From Hominimerdicola alba (GTDB lineage Bacteria > Bacillota > Clostridia > Oscillospirales > Ruminococcaceae), in assembly GCF_900112155.1 (NCBI RefSeq), contig NZ_FOKQ01000015.1, forward strand, positions 27,107 to 91,106: DNA of 64,000 bases, in the 5' to 3' direction. The translations under genes and the position numbers were made by a program. Position 1 is the first letter of the stretch, and each line of letters begins with the position of its first letter. The notes beneath the pieces were generated by a model, which was not told the DNA's origin, did not search any database, and saw only the letters and a list, made by a program, of their open reading frames with translations. Below are positions 36,227 through 46,538 of the stretch, piece by piece.

Positions 36227-36730
36227 TTATTCAAATATTTCCTTAACAGTCTTGCCTCTCAGTTCAGCGATAGCCTCAGCGCTTCTTACGCTGGTCAGAC
36301 CGTTGATTGTTGCTCTTACTGCATTGTAAGGATTGTTAGAGCGAAGCGACTTTGCTCTGATATCTCTTATGCCGGCTGCTTCAACCACTGCTCTCACAGT
36401 GCCGCCTGCGATGATACCTGTACCGGGAGCGGCGGGCTTGAGGAGAACCTCACCTGCGCCGAACTTACCAACGATCTCGTGAGGGATTGTTGTACCCTTC
36501 AGGGAGATCTTGACCAGGTTCTTCTTAGCGTCCTGAATAGCCTTTCTGATAGCGTCGGGAACTTCGCCCGACTTACCGATGCCGAAGCCAACGATTCCGT
36601 TGCCGTCGCCAACTACTACAAGTGCGGAGAACTTCATGATACGGCCGCCCTTAACAGTCTTGGATACTCTGTTAATTGCTACGACCTTTTCCTGCAGCTC
36701 TTCGATCTTTGAAGCATCTATTAAAGCCAT
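36227..36730 (-). CDS. rpsE: 30S ribosomal protein S5
   Basis: A 167-residue protein with the double-stranded RNA-binding-like N-terminal domain ([40 protein letters not shown]) and the C-terminal domain ([35 protein letters not shown]). It helps maintain decoding accuracy and mRNA unwinding. Confidence 0.98.
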   Translation of the reverse strand: MALIDASKIEELQEKVVAINRVSKTVKGGRIMKFSALVVVGDGNGIVGFGIGKSGEVPDAIRKAIQDAKKNLVKISLKGTTIPHEIVGKFGAGEVLLKPAAPGTGIIAGGTVRAVVEAAGIRDIRAKSLRSNNPYNAVRATINGLTSVRSAEAIAELRGKTVKEIFE

Positions 36731-36748
36731 TGTATTTCCTCCTCTACC

Positions 36749-37108
36749 TTAGAATTTAAGTCCGCCTTCACGGGCACCGTCTGCAAGCTCCTGCACACGG
36801 CCGTGATAAAGGAAACCGCCTCTGTCGAATACGACATTTTCAATTCCCTTTGCCTTAGCAGCTTCTGCGATCATCTCGCCGACCTTACGTGCGCCTTCCT
36901 TGTTGCCGCCGTTGCCCTCGAAGCCCTTAGCCATAGAGGAAGCGGAAGCCAGTGTTACGCCGTTAACATCGTCGATGATCTGTGCATATATATGCTTAGA
37001 GGAGCGGAATACGTTGAGGCGAGGGCATTCGGGAGTACCGCTGATCTTGTTGCGGATTCTCTGATGTCTCTTGATTCTAGCCTTAGCTCTGTCAAGCTTT
37101 TTAACCAT
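36749..37108 (-). CDS. rplR: 50S ribosomal protein L18
   Basis: A 119-residue 5S rRNA-binding protein: [40 protein letters not shown] and the C-terminal [26 protein letters not shown]. Standard length. Confidence 0.98.
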   Translation of the reverse strand: MVKKLDRAKARIKRHQRIRNKISGTPECPRLNVFRSSKHIYAQIIDDVNGVTLASASSMAKGFEGNGGNKEGARKVGEMIAEAAKAKGIENVVFDRGGFLYHGRVQELADGAREGGLKF

Positions 37109-37126
37109 AGTGATTCTCTCCTTTTA

Positions 37127-37678
37127 TTACTTCTTAGCGCCTTTACCGGCCTTACCTTCCTTACGGATAATGTACTCGCCTTCGTAGCGGATACCTTTAC
37201 CCTTATAAGGCTCGGGGGGACGCTTCTCGCGGATCTCACAAGCAAACTGACCTACTTCCTGCTTGTCGCAGCCCGATACAACGATGTGGTTGGGATCGGG
37301 AACTTCGATCTTGATAGTGTCAGTCTCTGCAAAAGTAACCTGATGAGAGAAGCCCAGGTTCATAACCAGGTTCTTGCCCTGCTTCTGTGCTCTGTAACCA
37401 ACACCAACGATCTCGAGCTTCTTAGAGAAACCGTTTGCAACACCCTCAACCATGTTGTTTACGAGTGTTCTGGTCAGACCGTGCAGACTCTTGTGGAGCT
37501 TATCCTCAGAAGGACGCTCAACAGTAACAGTGCTGCCGTCAACCTTTATTATCATATCCTTGTGGAATGTTTTTGTAAGTGTGCCCTTGGGACCCTTAGC
37601 TGTAACAACGTTGCCATCAGCAACCTTTACCTCTACACCTGCGGGAACAGTAATGGGCTTCAATCCTATTCTTGACAT
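37127..37678 (-). CDS. rplF: 50S ribosomal protein L6
   Basis: A 183-residue protein with two related domains; the start [16 protein letters not shown] and the C-terminal [20 protein letters not shown] are diagnostic. It lies near the sarcin-ricin loop. Confidence 0.98.
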   Translation of the reverse strand: MSRIGLKPITVPAGVEVKVADGNVVTAKGPKGTLTKTFHKDMIIKVDGSTVTVERPSEDKLHKSLHGLTRTLVNNMVEGVANGFSKKLEIVGVGYRAQKQGKNLVMNLGFSHQVTFAETDTIKIEVPDPNHIVVSGCDKQEVGQFACEIREKRPPEPYKGKGIRYEGEYIIRKEGKAGKGAKK

Positions 37679-37694
37679 TTCTCAGCCCTCCTTA

Positions 37695-38093
37695 TTACCA
37701 TACAAATGCGAGGACTTCGCCGCCGACATTCAGCTCTCTTGCCTTCTTGTCAGTGATAACGCCCTTGGAAGTGGATACGATTGCGATACCCATACCCTTG
37801 ATAACCTTAGGCATATCCTCACAGCTTGCGTAGATCCTCAGACCGGGCTTAGAAACTCTTCTCAGCCCTGTTATAACGGAATTTCTGTTCTCATCATACT
37901 TGAGAGTGATCCTGATGATACCCTGCTTGCCGTCTTCAATAACGGTGAAGTTCTTAACATAGCCCTCATCAACGAGGATCTGTGTGATAGACTTCTTCAT
38001 GTTAGATGCAGGTACATCGACAGTCGCATGCTTAGCAGTGCTAGCATTGCGTATTCTTGTTAACAGATCTGCAATAGTATCTGTAATCTGCAT
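37695..38093 (-). CDS. rpsH: 30S ribosomal protein S8
   Basis: A 132-residue primary 16S-binding protein. The frame opens 19 codons earlier, but ATG 38093 ([17 protein letters not shown]), preceded by GGAGG, gives the standard length. The C terminus [26 protein letters not shown] is typical. Confidence 0.98.
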   Translation of the reverse strand: MQITDTIADLLTRIRNASTAKHATVDVPASNMKKSITQILVDEGYVKNFTVIEDGKQGIIRITLKYDENRNSVITGLRRVSKPGLRIYASCEDMPKVIKGMGIAIVSTSKGVITDKKARELNVGGEVLAFVW

Positions 38094-38109
38094 TGTGCCT
38101 ACCTCCTTC

Positions 38110-38295
38110 TTACCAACTTGCCTTCTTAACGCCGGGGATCTGACCGTCATGAGCCAGCTCTCTGAAGCAGATACGGCAAACGCCGAACTTTCTCAGATAT
38201 GCATGGGGTCTGCCGCAGATCTTGCATCTGTTATAAGCACGAGTGGAATACTTAGGAGCAGCCTGCTGCTTATTTATCATAGCCTTCTTTGCCAT
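38110..38295 (-). CDS. rpsN: 30S ribosomal protein S14, zinc type
   Basis: A 61-residue type Z S14 with the four zinc Cys in [22 protein letters not shown]. This short form is constitutive in Firmicutes. Confidence 0.97.
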   Translation of the reverse strand: MAKKAMINKQQAAPKYSTRAYNRCKICGRPHAYLRKFGVCRICFRELAHDGQIPGVKKASW

Positions 38296-38313
38296 TTTAA
38301 CGTATCCTCCTCA

Positions 38314-38859
38314 TTACTTCTCAGCGAAAGGTGCGCCCATCAGTCTGAGCAGCTCCTTGCCTTCTTCGTCGGTCTTAGCGGTAGTGATAAAGTTGATATC
38401 CATACCTCTAACCTTGTCGATCTTATCATACTCGATCTCAGGGAAGATCAGCTGCTCCTTCAGACCGGTGGAGTAGTTACCTCTGCCGTCGAAGGAATTG
38501 GGGTTGATACCTCTGAAATCTCTTACGCGGGGGAATGCAACGTTGAACAGTCTGTCAACGAATTCATACATCTTCTCCGCTCTCAGTGTAACCTTAACAC
38601 CGATGATCTGTCCATCTCTCAGCTTGAAGTTAGCAACGCTCTTCTTAGCCTTGCAAACGATGGGCTTCTGACCGGTTATAGCAGCCAGATCGGTCATGAT
38701 AGCATCGATGACCTTTTTATTATCCTTATCAGCGCCGCAGCCGACGTTGATAACTACCTTATCCAGCTTAGGGATCTGCATTACGTTAGCGTAGCCGAAT
38801 TTCTTCATCAGTTCAGGAGCTACTGTGCTAACATACTGTTCTTTAAGTCTTGCTGACAT
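38314..38859 (-). CDS. rplE: 50S ribosomal protein L5
   Basis: A 181-residue 5S rRNA-binding protein: [50 protein letters not shown] and the C-terminal [20 protein letters not shown]. Standard. Confidence 0.98.
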   Translation of the reverse strand: MSARLKEQYVSTVAPELMKKFGYANVMQIPKLDKVVINVGCGADKDNKKVIDAIMTDLAAITGQKPIVCKAKKSVANFKLRDGQIIGVKVTLRAEKMYEFVDRLFNVAFPRVRDFRGINPNSFDGRGNYSTGLKEQLIFPEIEYDKIDKVRGMDINFITTAKTDEEGKELLRLMGAPFAEK

Positions 38860-38876
38860 AGTTTAACTCCTCCTTC

Positions 38877-39194
38877 TTAGAATTCTTCTCCGCAGCTCTT
38901 GCAAACTCTTACCTTAGTTCCATCTTCCAGGAACTTGTGAGCTACTCTTGTGGGCTTGCCGCACTTGGGGCAAACTGCCATTACCTTGGAAGCGTACATA
39001 GCTGCCTCAGCATCAACGATACCGCCCTGCTGCTGAGCGTTTCTGGGCTTAACGTGCTTTCTTGCAACGTTGAGACCCTCAACGATTACTTTGCCTTCCT
39101 TGGGGGCAACCTGAAGTACCTTACCCTGCTTGCCCTTGTCCTTACCGGACAGGATAACGACTGTGTCGCCGGTTTTAACGTGTACCTTATTCAT
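38877..39194 (-). CDS. rplX: 50S ribosomal protein L24
   Basis: A 105-residue assembly-initiator protein with the KOW motif ([38 protein letters not shown]). The C terminus carries two CxxC pairs ([13 protein letters not shown] and CKSCGEEF), a likely zinc ribbon. Confidence 0.97.
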   Translation of the reverse strand: MNKVHVKTGDTVVILSGKDKGKQGKVLQVAPKEGKVIVEGLNVARKHVKPRNAQQQGGIVDAEAAMYASKVMAVCPKCGKPTRVAHKFLEDGTKVRVCKSCGEEF

Positions 39195-39210
39195 TTCAAC
39201 GACACCTCCA

Positions 39211-39579
39211 TTACAGAACTTCGGGAGCCAGGGACAGGATCTTCATATAATCCTTATCTCTCAGTTCCTTAGCCACAGGTCCAAATATACGTGTACCTCT
39301 GGGATTCTTGTCTTCCTTGATTATTACAGCAGCGTTCTCATCGAAGCGGATATAAGTACCGTCCGCTCTTCTCAGACCCTTTGCTGAACGAACGATGACA
39401 GCCTTAACTACATCGCCCTTCTTAACAACTCCGCCTGGTGTTGCTTTTTTAACAGAACAAACTACAACGTCACCGATGTTAGCATACTTTCTTCTCGTAC
39501 CGCCGAGAACACGGATGCACATAAGCTCCTTAGCACCGGAGTTATCTGCAACCTTCAGGTAAGTCTGCATCTGTACCAT
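39211..39579 (-). CDS. rplN: 50S ribosomal protein L14
   Basis: A 122-residue protein: [40 protein letters not shown] and [26 protein letters not shown] are diagnostic. The 90-base gap to rpsQ holds a strong hairpin (GGCAGAAGCGG, loop CAA, CCGCTCTGCC at 39621-39644). Confidence 0.98.
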   Translation of the reverse strand: MVQMQTYLKVADNSGAKELMCIRVLGGTRRKYANIGDVVVCSVKKATPGGVVKKGDVVKAVIVRSAKGLRRADGTYIRFDENAAVIIKEDKNPRGTRIFGPVAKELRDKDYMKILSLAPEVL

Positions 39580-39669
39580 TGAAGCGCTCCTCCTTTCAAA
39601 TCACTGGGACTCAGTACCGCGGCAGAAGCGGCAACCGCTCTGCCAAAGTACCTTGCACTCATAAATGTA

Positions 39670-39927
39670 TTACTTAGCCTTTTCGATGATGTTGACAAGT
39701 CTCCATCTCTTATCCTTGGAAAGAGGTCTTGTCTCCATTACCTTTACTGTATCGCCGATACCGCACTCGTTGTTTTCATCGTGTGCCTTCAGCTTAACAG
39801 TCTTCTTGATGATCTTCTTGTACAGAGGGTGCTGAACGTTATCCTTGATGGCAACAACGATTGTCTTATCCATCTTATTCGATACAACAGTACCGACTCT
39901 GGTTTTTCTCAGATTTCTTTCGCTCAC
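39670..39927 (-). CDS. rpsQ: 30S ribosomal protein S17
   Basis: An 85-residue OB-fold 16S-binding protein: [20 protein letters not shown] and [20 protein letters not shown]. Standard length. Confidence 0.97.
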   Translation of the reverse strand: MSERNLRKTRVGTVVSNKMDKTIVVAIKDNVQHPLYKKIIKKTVKLKAHDENNECGIGDTVKVMETRPLSKDKRWRLVNIIEKAK

Positions 39928-39945
39928 AGTGATCCTCCTCCTTTA

Positions 39946-40143
39946 TTACTGAGCTTCGGACTCATGCTTACGAATGAATGTCTTAACACGAGCAATGTCC
40001 TTCTTCACAGCCTGAAGTCTCTTGGGATTCTCCAGCTGGTTCACAGCGTGCTGGAAACGAAGATTGAACAGCTCTTCTTTAAGCTCAGCGAGCTTGGTGT
40101 TAAGCTCGTCTGCGGTCATTTCCTTGATCTCATTAGCCTTCAT
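39946..40143 (-). CDS. rpmC: 50S ribosomal protein L29
   Basis: A 65-residue helical hairpin protein near the exit tunnel: [40 protein letters not shown]. Its ATG overlaps the rplP stop by one base (TAATG). Confidence 0.97.
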   Translation of the reverse strand: MKANEIKEMTADELNTKLAELKEELFNLRFQHAVNQLENPKRLQAVKKDIARVKTFIRKHESEAQ

Positions 40144-40565
40144 TACTGCTCACCACCCGTTTCTTTTACTATAAACTTACACTTGATAGGGAGCTTGTGC
40201 ATAGCGAGTCTCATAGCCTCTCTAGCAGTCTCCTCGGGAACACCTGCGATCTCGAACATTACTCTGCCCGGCTTAACAACAGCTACCCAGTACTCGGGAG
40301 CGCCCTTACCTTTACCCATTCGGGTACCGAGGGGCTTTCTTGTTGCAGGCTTATCAGGGAATATCTTTATCCAAACCTGACCGCCTCTCTTGATGTATCT
40401 TGTCATAGCGATACGGGCAGCCTCGATCTGGTTAGAGGTGATCCATGCGGGCTCAAGAGCCTGAAGACCGAAATCACCGTAGGAAACCTTGTTTCCTCTT
40501 AGTGCCTTACCGGTCATACGACCTCTGTGCTGTTTTCTGAACTTAACTCTCTTTGGAAGCAGCAT
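40143..40565 (-). CDS. rplP: 50S ribosomal protein L16
   Basis: A 140-residue protein at the A-site side of the 50[61 protein letters not shown]. Its ATG overlaps the rpsC stop by one base. Confidence 0.98.
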   Translation of the reverse strand: MLLPKRVKFRKQHRGRMTGKALRGNKVSYGDFGLQALEPAWITSNQIEAARIAMTRYIKRGGQVWIKIFPDKPATRKPLGTRMGKGKGAPEYWVAVVKPGRVMFEIAGVPEETAREAMRLAMHKLPIKCKFIVKETGGEQ

Positions 40566-41383
40566 TATGCGTTACCTCCTTCTCTTTTCATACCGCGAGC
40601 CTTGTTGAAGTCTCTGCGGTTATCCTTAGACCTGTCGTCTCTGCGAGGTCTGCGCTTCTTATCGTTCTTGTCGCTTACATCGCGTCTGTCGCTTGCAGCA
40701 ACTTCGCCCTTGAGAACTTCGCCTCTGTAGATCCATACCTTGATGCCCAGACGACCGTAAGTTGTGTGAGCCTCAGCAGTACCGTAGTCGATATCTGCTC
40801 TGATGGTCTGCAGCGGGATAGTACCCTCGTGGTAGCTCTCGCTTCTAGCGATCTCGGCACCGGCAAGTCTACCGCTTACCTTTACCTTGATACCCTTTGC
40901 GCCGAGCTTCATAGCTCTGCCGATGGACTGCTTCATAGCTCTTCTGAAGGAGATTCTGTCCTCCAGATCGTGAGCGATCTTCTCAGCTACCAGCTGAGCG
41001 TTGATGTCGGGGTTCTTGACCTCAACGATGTTGATAGCAACGCTCTTGCCGATCTTCTTCTCGATGCTCTCGCGAAGCTTGTCGATCTCAGTGCCGCCCT
41101 TACCGATAACCATACCGGGCTTAGCGCAGTAAATGTGTATTCTAACCTTCTGAGCGCCGTCCTTACCGGTAAAACGCTCGATCTCAACCTTGGGAACGCC
41201 TGCGTAAACGCACTTGTCAGCGGGGTTCTTGGATCTTCTGTTGAGGTCCTTCATAATATCCTTACGAATGTTGTAGTCCTCAACCAGAGTGTCGCCGAAA
41301 GTGCTCTTATCTGCAAACCAGCGGGAATCCCAATTCTTTATCACACCGACTCTAAGTCCGTGCGGATTAACTTTCTGGCCCAT
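40565..41383 (-). CDS. rpsC: 30S ribosomal protein S3 with extended basic tail
   Basis: A 272-residue protein, about 50 longer than most S3. The body is standard: [20 protein letters not shown], the KH motif [20 protein letters not shown] and [20 protein letters not shown]. After the usual end ([16 protein letters not shown]) comes a highly charged tail ([34 protein letters not shown]), probably disordered and RNA-contacting. Confidence 0.97.
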   Translation of the reverse strand: MGQKVNPHGLRVGVIKNWDSRWFADKSTFGDTLVEDYNIRKDIMKDLNRRSKNPADKCVYAGVPKVEIERFTGKDGAQKVRIHIYCAKPGMVIGKGGTEIDKLRESIEKKIGKSVAINIVEVKNPDINAQLVAEKIAHDLEDRISFRRAMKQSIGRAMKLGAKGIKVKVSGRLAGAEIARSESYHEGTIPLQTIRADIDYGTAEAHTTYGRLGIKVWIYRGEVLKGEVAASDRRDVSDKNDKKRRPRRDDRSKDNRRDFNKARGMKREGGNA

Positions 41384-41403
41384 AGTTTACCTCCTCTTTC
41401 AGC

Positions 41404-41739
41404 TTAATCCTTTTCCTTGAGAACAACAGTGATGTGAGATGTTCTCTTCAGAATTCTATATGCTCTGCCCTGAGCTCTGGGCATGATCCTCTTCATGATA
41501 GGTCCGGGGCAAACGTAGCACTCAGAAACATAGAGGTTGTTCTTGTCCATGTTGTGATTGTTCTCTGCGTTTGCAGCTGCGGACTTGAGGAGCTTCTCCA
41601 GATATTCACTTGCAGCCTTTGGTGTGTTCTTAACAGTTGCCATTGCGACTTCGTAATCCTTACCTCTGATAAGATCAAGGACGATCTGTACCTTACGAGG
41701 AGCAATGCGAGCTGTTCTCAGTATAGCCTTTGCTTCCAT
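41404..41739 (-). CDS. rplV: 50S ribosomal protein L22
   Basis: A 111-residue protein lining the exit tunnel. It begins [20 protein letters not shown]. The tunnel loop region [20 protein letters not shown] is intact with no resistance-type change obvious to me. Confidence 0.98.
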   Translation of the reverse strand: MEAKAILRTARIAPRKVQIVLDLIRGKDYEVAMATVKNTPKAASEYLEKLLKSAAANAENNHNMDKNNLYVSECYVCPGPIMKRIMPRAQGRAYRILKRTSHITVVLKEKD

Positions 41740-41755
41740 GTCTGATCCTCCTTAA

Positions 41756-42040
41756 TTACTTCTTACCGTTGTTCGAGGTCTTGGAGCCTGCGTGGCCCTT
41801 GTAGGTCCTTGTGGGAGCGAACTCACCAAGCTTGTGACCTACCATATCCTCGGTTACATATACAGGCACGTGCTTTCTGCCGTCGTGTACTGCGAATGTA
41901 TGACCTACGAAGTCAGGGAAGATCGTGGAAGCTCTGCTCCATGTCTTGAGGACTTTCTTCTCGCCTGCTTCGTTCATAGCAACTACTCTCTTATAAAGAG
42001 CCTCCTGAACGTAAGGACCCTTCTTAACACTTCTGCCCAT
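41756..42040 (-). CDS. rpsS: 30S ribosomal protein S19
   Basis: A 94-residue head protein: [40 protein letters not shown] and [20 protein letters not shown]. Standard. Confidence 0.98.
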   Translation of the reverse strand: MGRSVKKGPYVQEALYKRVVAMNEAGEKKVLKTWSRASTIFPDFVGHTFAVHDGRKHVPVYVTEDMVGHKLGEFAPTRTYKGHAGSKTSNNGKK

Positions 42041-42062
42041 TTATCATCGTCCTCCTTTCAGG

Positions 42063-42896
42063 TTATTTGCCGTTTCTGCGCTTTACGATAAACTTATCGG
42101 AACGAGCGTGCTTAGCTCTGGTCTTGTAACCCAGAGTAGGCTTACCCCAGGGGGTAACAGGAGAAGGACGACCAACAGGTGACTTACCTTCACCACCACC
42201 GTGAGGGTGATCGCAGGGGTTCATTACGGAACCTCTTACGGTAGGTCTCCAGCCCATGTGGCGCTTTCTACCTGCCTTACCGATGTTTACGTTAGAGTGG
42301 TCGATGTTACCTACCTGACCGATTGTAGCCATGCAGTTAACAGATATCTTTCTCATTTCGCCTGAAGGAAGTCTTACGAGAGCGTAAGCGCCTTCTCTGC
42401 CCATCAGCTGAGCCATGTTACCGGCGGAACGAACGAGCTGAGCGCCCTTTCCGGGATACAGCTCAATGTTGTGGATGAAAGTACCAACAGGGATATCTGC
42501 CAGTGTCAGAGCGTTGCCGGGCTTGATATCAGCATCAGCGCCTGCTCTGATAACATCGCCAACAGCAAGACCGTTAGGTGCGATGATGTATCTCTTCTCA
42601 CCGTCCTCGTACTGAACGAGTGCGATGAATGCAGATCTGTTAGGATCGTACTCGATAGTCAGAACAGTAGCGTTCATATCGAGCTTGTTTCTCTTAAAAT
42701 CAATTACACGGTATTTTCTTCTAACTCCGCCGCCTCTGTGACGAACAGTGATTCTACCGTAGCTGTTTCTTCCCGAATTCTTCTTCAGAGGTTCGAGAAG
42801 GGACTTGCAAGGCTCAACCTTAGACAGACCGGAATAGTCGATGACAGTCATGCCTCTTCTACCGGGAGTCGTGGGCTTGTAAGTCTTTATTGCCAT
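42063..42896 (-). CDS. rplB: 50S ribosomal protein L2
   Basis: A 277-residue primary 23S-binding protein near the peptidyl transferase centre: [40 protein letters not shown] and [20 protein letters not shown] with the conserved His. It is preceded by an unusually long 221-base spacer. Confidence 0.98.
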   Translation of the reverse strand: MAIKTYKPTTPGRRGMTVIDYSGLSKVEPCKSLLEPLKKNSGRNSYGRITVRHRGGGVRRKYRVIDFKRNKLDMNATVLTIEYDPNRSAFIALVQYEDGEKRYIIAPNGLAVGDVIRAGADADIKPGNALTLADIPVGTFIHNIELYPGKGAQLVRSAGNMAQLMGREGAYALVRLPSGEMRKISVNCMATIGQVGNIDHSNVNIGKAGRKRHMGWRPTVRGSVMNPCDHPHGGGEGKSPVGRPSPVTPWGKPTLGYKTRAKHARSDKFIVKRRNGK

Positions 42897-43117
42897 TATA
42901 ATTCACTCCTTAATATGGTTTTGCGAAAAGGTCAAAGCATTTAGCCAAGCACCCTTCCATACCTACGCTTTGCGGTCGTATCAAAAGCGGTCCTCGCCGC
43001 CTCGCAAAGCCTTTCCGCGTTATCCTCGGTGTTTACGGAGTCCCGCGGGAACTCTTGAATATGAGCTTTTCCGAAGTCTCCCGACAGGTTCTCACCTGCC
43101 GTTCGTTTCAGGGGAAA
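42897..43117. other. 221-base non-coding spacer between rplW and rplB
   Basis: Elsewhere in this cluster genes are usually 1-30 bases apart. Here 221 bases without a credible coding frame separate rplW from rplB. On the RNA strand the spacer contains a GGCAGGTGAGAACCTGTC hairpin and a GAGTTCCCGCGGGACTC near-palindrome, and it ends in TAAGGAGTGAATT before the rplB ATG. No terminator is seen. It may be an internal ribosomal leader or a decayed insertion. Confidence 0.6.
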
Positions 43118-43408
43118 TTAGTACATACCGTCGAAGAATTCGATGGTCTTTTCGCCCTCAAGAGTAACGATAGCCTTTTTCCAGTCAGGGCGGAAACCAG
43201 TGTATCTGCCCATTCTCTTCTCTTTGCCCTTAACGCTGATGGTGTTTACCTTAGCAACCTTAACATCAAAGATCTCCTCGATAGCCTTAGCGATCTCGAT
43301 CTTGTTAGCGTCCTTAGCAACCTGGAAGGTGTACTTGTTATCAGCGAGTCTGTCCATAGAGTCCTCGGTGATGATAGGCTTTATGATAATATCGTGAGCA
43401 TTTTTCAT
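43118..43408 (-). CDS. rplW: 50S ribosomal protein L23
   Basis: A 96-residue exit-site protein that docks trigger factor and [55 protein letters not shown]. Its ATG overlaps the rplD stop by one base. Confidence 0.97.
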   Translation of the reverse strand: MKNAHDIIIKPIITEDSMDRLADNKYTFQVAKDANKIEIAKAIEEIFDVKVAKVNTISVKGKEKRMGRYTGFRPDWKKAIVTLEGEKTIEFFDGMY

Positions 43409-44031
43409 TAAGCGTATACCTCCTCGATCTTCTTTACAGCCTCCGAAGATACGATGAACTTATCGTAGTTCAGGATATCGTAAACGTTCAGTGTGTTTAC
43501 GGTAGCTGTCTTGACACCGGGAATGTTTGCAGCGCTCTTAACTACCTTTGCATCAACATCAGCAGTTACGATGAGAGCCTTGCCCTCAGCGCCGATAGCC
43601 TTGAGCATATCGACCATAACCTTGGTCTTATACTCCTTGGTCTCGATCTCGTTAACAACGATGAGGTTGTTGTCGATGACCTTAGTGGAGAAAGCAGACT
43701 TCATAGCAAGTCTTCTCTCCTTTTTATTCAGCGAATAGCTGTAATCTCTGGGCTTAGGACCAAGAGCGATACCGCCGTGTACCCACTGAGGAGCTCTGAT
43801 GGAGCCCTGTCTTGCGTGACCGGTACCCTTCTGTCTCCAAGGCTTTCTACCGCCGCCCTGTACCTCAGTTCTGGTGAGGGTGGACTGTGTGCCCTGTCTC
43901 TGGTTAGCCAGGTAATTCACTACCATTGCGTGCATAAGTGCCTTGTTAGGCTCGATACCGAATATAGTATCCTTCAGCTCAGTGTCAGCTACCTTGTTGC
44001 CTGTCATATCAACTACTGCGATTTTTGACAT
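43408..44031 (-). CDS. rplD: 50S ribosomal protein L4
   Basis: A 207-residue protein. ATG 44031 ([14 protein letters not shown]), behind GGAGG, is preferred to an in-frame codon six residues upstream. Markers are [40 protein letters not shown]. In some bacteria L4 represses its own S10 operon through the leader. Confidence 0.97.
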   Translation of the reverse strand: MSKIAVVDMTGNKVADTELKDTIFGIEPNKALMHAMVVNYLANQRQGTQSTLTRTEVQGGGRKPWRQKGTGHARQGSIRAPQWVHGGIALGPKPRDYSYSLNKKERRLAMKSAFSTKVIDNNLIVVNEIETKEYKTKVMVDMLKAIGAEGKALIVTADVDAKVVKSAANIPGVKTATVNTLNVYDILNYDKFIVSSEAVKKIEEVYA

Positions 44032-44048
44032 ATTAACTCCTCCTTCCA

Positions 44049-44687
44049 CTAAGCCTTCTTCTTAACGCTGTCGCAGATGGTCACTGTTCCGTTCTTAGGA
44101 CCGGGGATAGCGCCCTTGATAGCGATAAGATTATTTTCTGCGTCAACCTTGACAACTGTCAGATTCTGAACAGTTACCTTTACGTTACCGTACTGACCAG
44201 GCATCTTCTTGCCCTTGTAGATCCTTGAAGGATCGGAGCAAGCGCCGTAGGAACCTGCATGTCTGTGTACAGGACCTGTACCGTGAGTTTCCTTAAGTCT
44301 GTGGCCGTTGTGACGCTTGATAGTGCCGCTGAAACCGTGACCCTTGCTGGTGCCGCTGACATCAACAACGTCGCCCTCAGCGAAAACGTCTGCTTTTACA
44401 ATGTCACCAACGTTGATAGCTGAGATATCAGCCAGTCTGAACTCCTTAAGAGTTCTCTTCATTGCAACGTCAGCTTTCTTGAAGTGACCCTGGAGAGGCT
44501 TGTTTACTCTCTTGGCTCTGATCTCGCCATAACCCAGCTGTACAGCCTCGTAACCGTCATTCTCAACGGTCTTCTTCTGAACAACTACGCAGGGACCTGC
44601 TTCAACAACTGTTACAGGAACGATCTTTCCTGCTTCATCGAAGATCTGTGTCATACCGATCTTCTTACCGATGATTCCCTTCTGCAT
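44049..44687 (-). CDS. rplC: 50S ribosomal protein L3
   Basis: A 212-residue protein starting [20 protein letters not shown]. The long internal loop [40 protein letters not shown] reaches the peptidyl transferase centre. The 96-base gap to rpsJ holds GTCGGTATCTACCGAC and other short palindromes. Confidence 0.98.
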   Translation of the reverse strand: MQKGIIGKKIGMTQIFDEAGKIVPVTVVEAGPCVVVQKKTVENDGYEAVQLGYGEIRAKRVNKPLQGHFKKADVAMKRTLKEFRLADISAINVGDIVKADVFAEGDVVDVSGTSKGHGFSGTIKRHNGHRLKETHGTGPVHRHAGSYGACSDPSRIYKGKKMPGQYGNVKVTVQNLTVVKVDAENNLIAIKGAIPGPKNGTVTICDSVKKKA

Positions 44688-44783
44688 GATTTTTCCTCCT
44701 TATGGTTATTGGTCGGTATCTACCGACATGACCTGCTAAAACCTCGTTTTTTGAGACCCATATGGGTCGGTCTCATTTGGAGA

Positions 44784-45098
44784 TTACTTGACCTCCATAA
44801 CGATGTTTACGCCGGCGGGAAGCTCAAGGTTCTCAAGAGTAGATATCGTCTCCTTGGTGGGTCTGATAACATCTATGAGTCTCTTGTGAGTTCTCAGTTC
44901 GAACTGCTCACGGCTGTCCTTGTACTTGTGTACAGCTCTCAGGATCGTTACTACCTCTTTGTTGGTAGGCAGCGGGATAGGTCCGGAAACCTGTGCGCCT
45001 GAACGCTTAACCGCCTCAACGATCTTTGCAGCTGCGCTGTCAACTACAGCGTGCTCATAGCCCTTGATCTTGATCCTCATCTTCTCATTGACTGCCAC
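44784..45098 (-). CDS. rpsJ: 30S ribosomal protein S10
   Basis: A 104-residue protein (also NusE), first gene of the S10 operon. [40 protein letters not shown] and the segment [20 protein letters not shown] are diagnostic. It starts behind TAAGGAGGCG. It is transcribed from the promoter at 45562-45590 through a ~450-nt leader. Confidence 0.98.
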   Translation of the reverse strand: MAVNEKMRIKIKGYEHAVVDSAAAKIVEAVKRSGAQVSGPIPLPTNKEVVTILRAVHKYKDSREQFELRTHKRLIDVIRPTKETISTLENLELPAGVNIVMEVK

Positions 45099-45153
45099 TT
45101 AAATCGCCTCCTTACAGCAATATAAAAATTGTTTTAGGGGCAAGTCTTTGACC

Positions 45154-45229
45154 AAGCCTCAGTCAATTGCACAAACGATCGACTTTTCATTTTGTCAAAT
45201 GCTCAATCACTTGTGCAATTGACAGGCTT
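45154..45229 (-). promoter_or_regulatory. Large stem-loop in the S10 operon leader
   Basis: A perfect 13-bp inverted repeat (GTCAATTGCACAA at 45162-45174, TTGTGCAATTGAC at 45211-45223) is extended by AAGCCT/AGGCTT beyond a 2-base bulge. It lies 56 bases before rpsJ and after the attenuator-like terminator. A binding site for a ribosomal protein in an autoregulatory loop is a reasonable inference. Confidence 0.6.
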
Positions 45230-45303
45230 GTAAGACTATCCGTAGTACCTGTGAGATATTTTTCTCAATCTACACTCTACCGTGTGTTCCCTGCTTATCT
45301 TAT

Positions 45304-45336
45304 AAAAAATCCCGAGACCTGCAAGCAGGCTCCCGG
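45304..45336 (-). terminator. Intrinsic terminator inside the S10 leader (candidate attenuator)
   Basis: On the minus strand CCGGGAGCCTGC pairs with GCAGGTCTCGGG (2-base loop, one bulge and wobble pairs) and is followed by ATTTTTTA. It lies ~220 nt downstream of the promoter start and ~205 nt before rpsJ, with no second promoter visible in between. Either the leader attenuates transcription, or a separate ~250-nt small RNA ends here. Confidence 0.65.
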
Positions 45337-45561
45337 ACCGAAAAACAGGCACAAGGTCATGCATTAAGCTAAAAGAGCGCAGGATATCCCACAGCTCCCT
45401 CGCAAGAAGCATAACACATACAGTGCTCGGTATTACAGCCGCCCGGTTTAAAATCGGACATACTCCACGGAAATTACCTGACCTACTGTCAGCAACCTTC
45501 CGTTTCATCGCATATCATTTGTGTATCCATTTTAGATACACTGTGCAGTCACGCAAGTATT

Positions 45562-45590
45562 ATTATACACTACGTTTCCCTATTTTGCAA
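45562..45590 (-). promoter_or_regulatory. Promoter of the S10 ribosomal operon
   Basis: Minus strand TTGCAA (45590-45585), 17-base spacer, TATAAT (45567-45562). The transcript would start near 45555. Just after it comes a perfect GTGTATC/GATACAC hairpin (45523-45543). Confidence 0.72.
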
Positions 45591-45774
45591 GGGTTTTGGG
45601 AAAATTTATCCGTTTTTATGTGTAGAAATTTTCGCGTCGCAAACCGTGATTTTTGTTTACTTATTACAATACATTGATGCGCCTTTTTATTACCCTTAAA
45701 TGACACACCATTATAATAGTATACACCATCCGAATGTTTTTTTCTCAAATTAAAAATGAATTTTATCATCGCCC

Positions 45775-45803
45775 TTGACATATCCATCCCGATACTATAT
45801 CAT
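45775..45803 (+). promoter_or_regulatory. Promoter of the XRE regulator gene
   Basis: TTGACA (45775-45780), 17-base spacer, TATCAT (45798-45803), ~130 bases before the ATG at 45932. It is divergent from the S10 promoter. Apart from these promoters and operators the 45591-45931 stretch holds nothing I can support. Confidence 0.7.
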
Positions 45804-45821
45804 ATACTTATACAAATCCCC

Positions 45822-45860
45822 TGTCAAACACTTTTGACACGCGTTTTTACGCGGTGTCAA
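45822..45860. promoter_or_regulatory. TTGACAC half-site cluster, candidate operator
   Basis: Three copies of TTGACA(C) in alternating orientation (TGTCAA at 45822, TTGACAC at 45834, GTGTCAA at 45854) lie just downstream of the putative start point. The last two flank GCGTTTTTACGCG as an imperfect palindrome. They are a plausible autoregulatory site for the XRE protein. Confidence 0.45.
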
Positions 45861-45931
45861 GCGCTTTTGGTAGAAATCTGCACCCACATCTGTTATGATA
45901 AGTACAGACCCAAGGAAAGGAGGGCATCCGA

Positions 45932-46528
45932 ATGGAACTCAGCAAAACTATAAAAAGACTGCGCACAGAAAAGGGCTGGTCACAGGAAACTCTCGCCGAG
46001 AAAGCCTATGTCAGCCGACAGACGATCTCGAATTGGGAGACCGAAAAGAATTACCCCGATGTTCACAGTCTGCTTATCCTCAGTGACCTCTTCGGCGTGT
46101 CCCTCGATGAACTTATCAAAGGAGATGTTGAAACTATGAAAAACACTATCCACAACAAAGACGCATCTGCACTCAAACGCGCAGAATGGTGCGGTGTCAT
46201 CGGGCTGTTCCTGCTGATGGCTGTTGTCACCCCGATTTTTGAAAACTTCGGAATGATCGGCATGGTCATCGGTGCAGTACTGGCGGGAGCGCTTTCGGTA
46301 TTCACGTTTATGTCATTCCATAAAATGGAAGCTATCAAATCCGAACACGATATCCAGACCCAGCGTGAGATACTCGCATTCATAAACGGCGAAACTCTCG
46401 ACTACATCGAAAAAGCAAAAGAGCTAGAGATACGCAAATCAAACCGCCGCGGAATGATAGTCGCACTCGTGATATCCGGCATAAGCATAATCGTGACCGC
46501 TATCCATCTTATCAAAATGCTCATCTGA
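45932..46528 (+). CDS. Membrane-anchored XRE-family transcriptional regulator
   Basis: A 198-residue protein. Residues 1-60 are a Cro/C1-type helix-turn-helix (LSKTIKRLRTEKGWSQETLA, EKAYVSRQTISNWETEKNYP). A linker is followed by two membrane helices (WCGVIGLFLLMAVVTPIF and GMIGMVIGAVLAGALSVFTF), an amphipathic segment, and a final helix (GMIVALVISGISIIVTAIHL). This layout is common in Clostridia, where such regulators may sense envelope conditions. RBS AAAGGAGGG. The targets are unknown; the upstream palindromes suggest autoregulation. Confidence 0.88.
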   Translation: MELSKTIKRLRTEKGWSQETLAEKAYVSRQTISNWETEKNYPDVHSLLILSDLFGVSLDELIKGDVETMKNTIHNKDASALKRAEWCGVIGLFLLMAVVTPIFENFGMIGMVIGAVLAGALSVFTFMSFHKMEAIKSEHDIQTQREILAFINGETLDYIEKAKELEIRKSNRRGMIVALVISGISIIVTAIHLIKMLI

Positions 46529-46538
46529 CAGGCTATGC

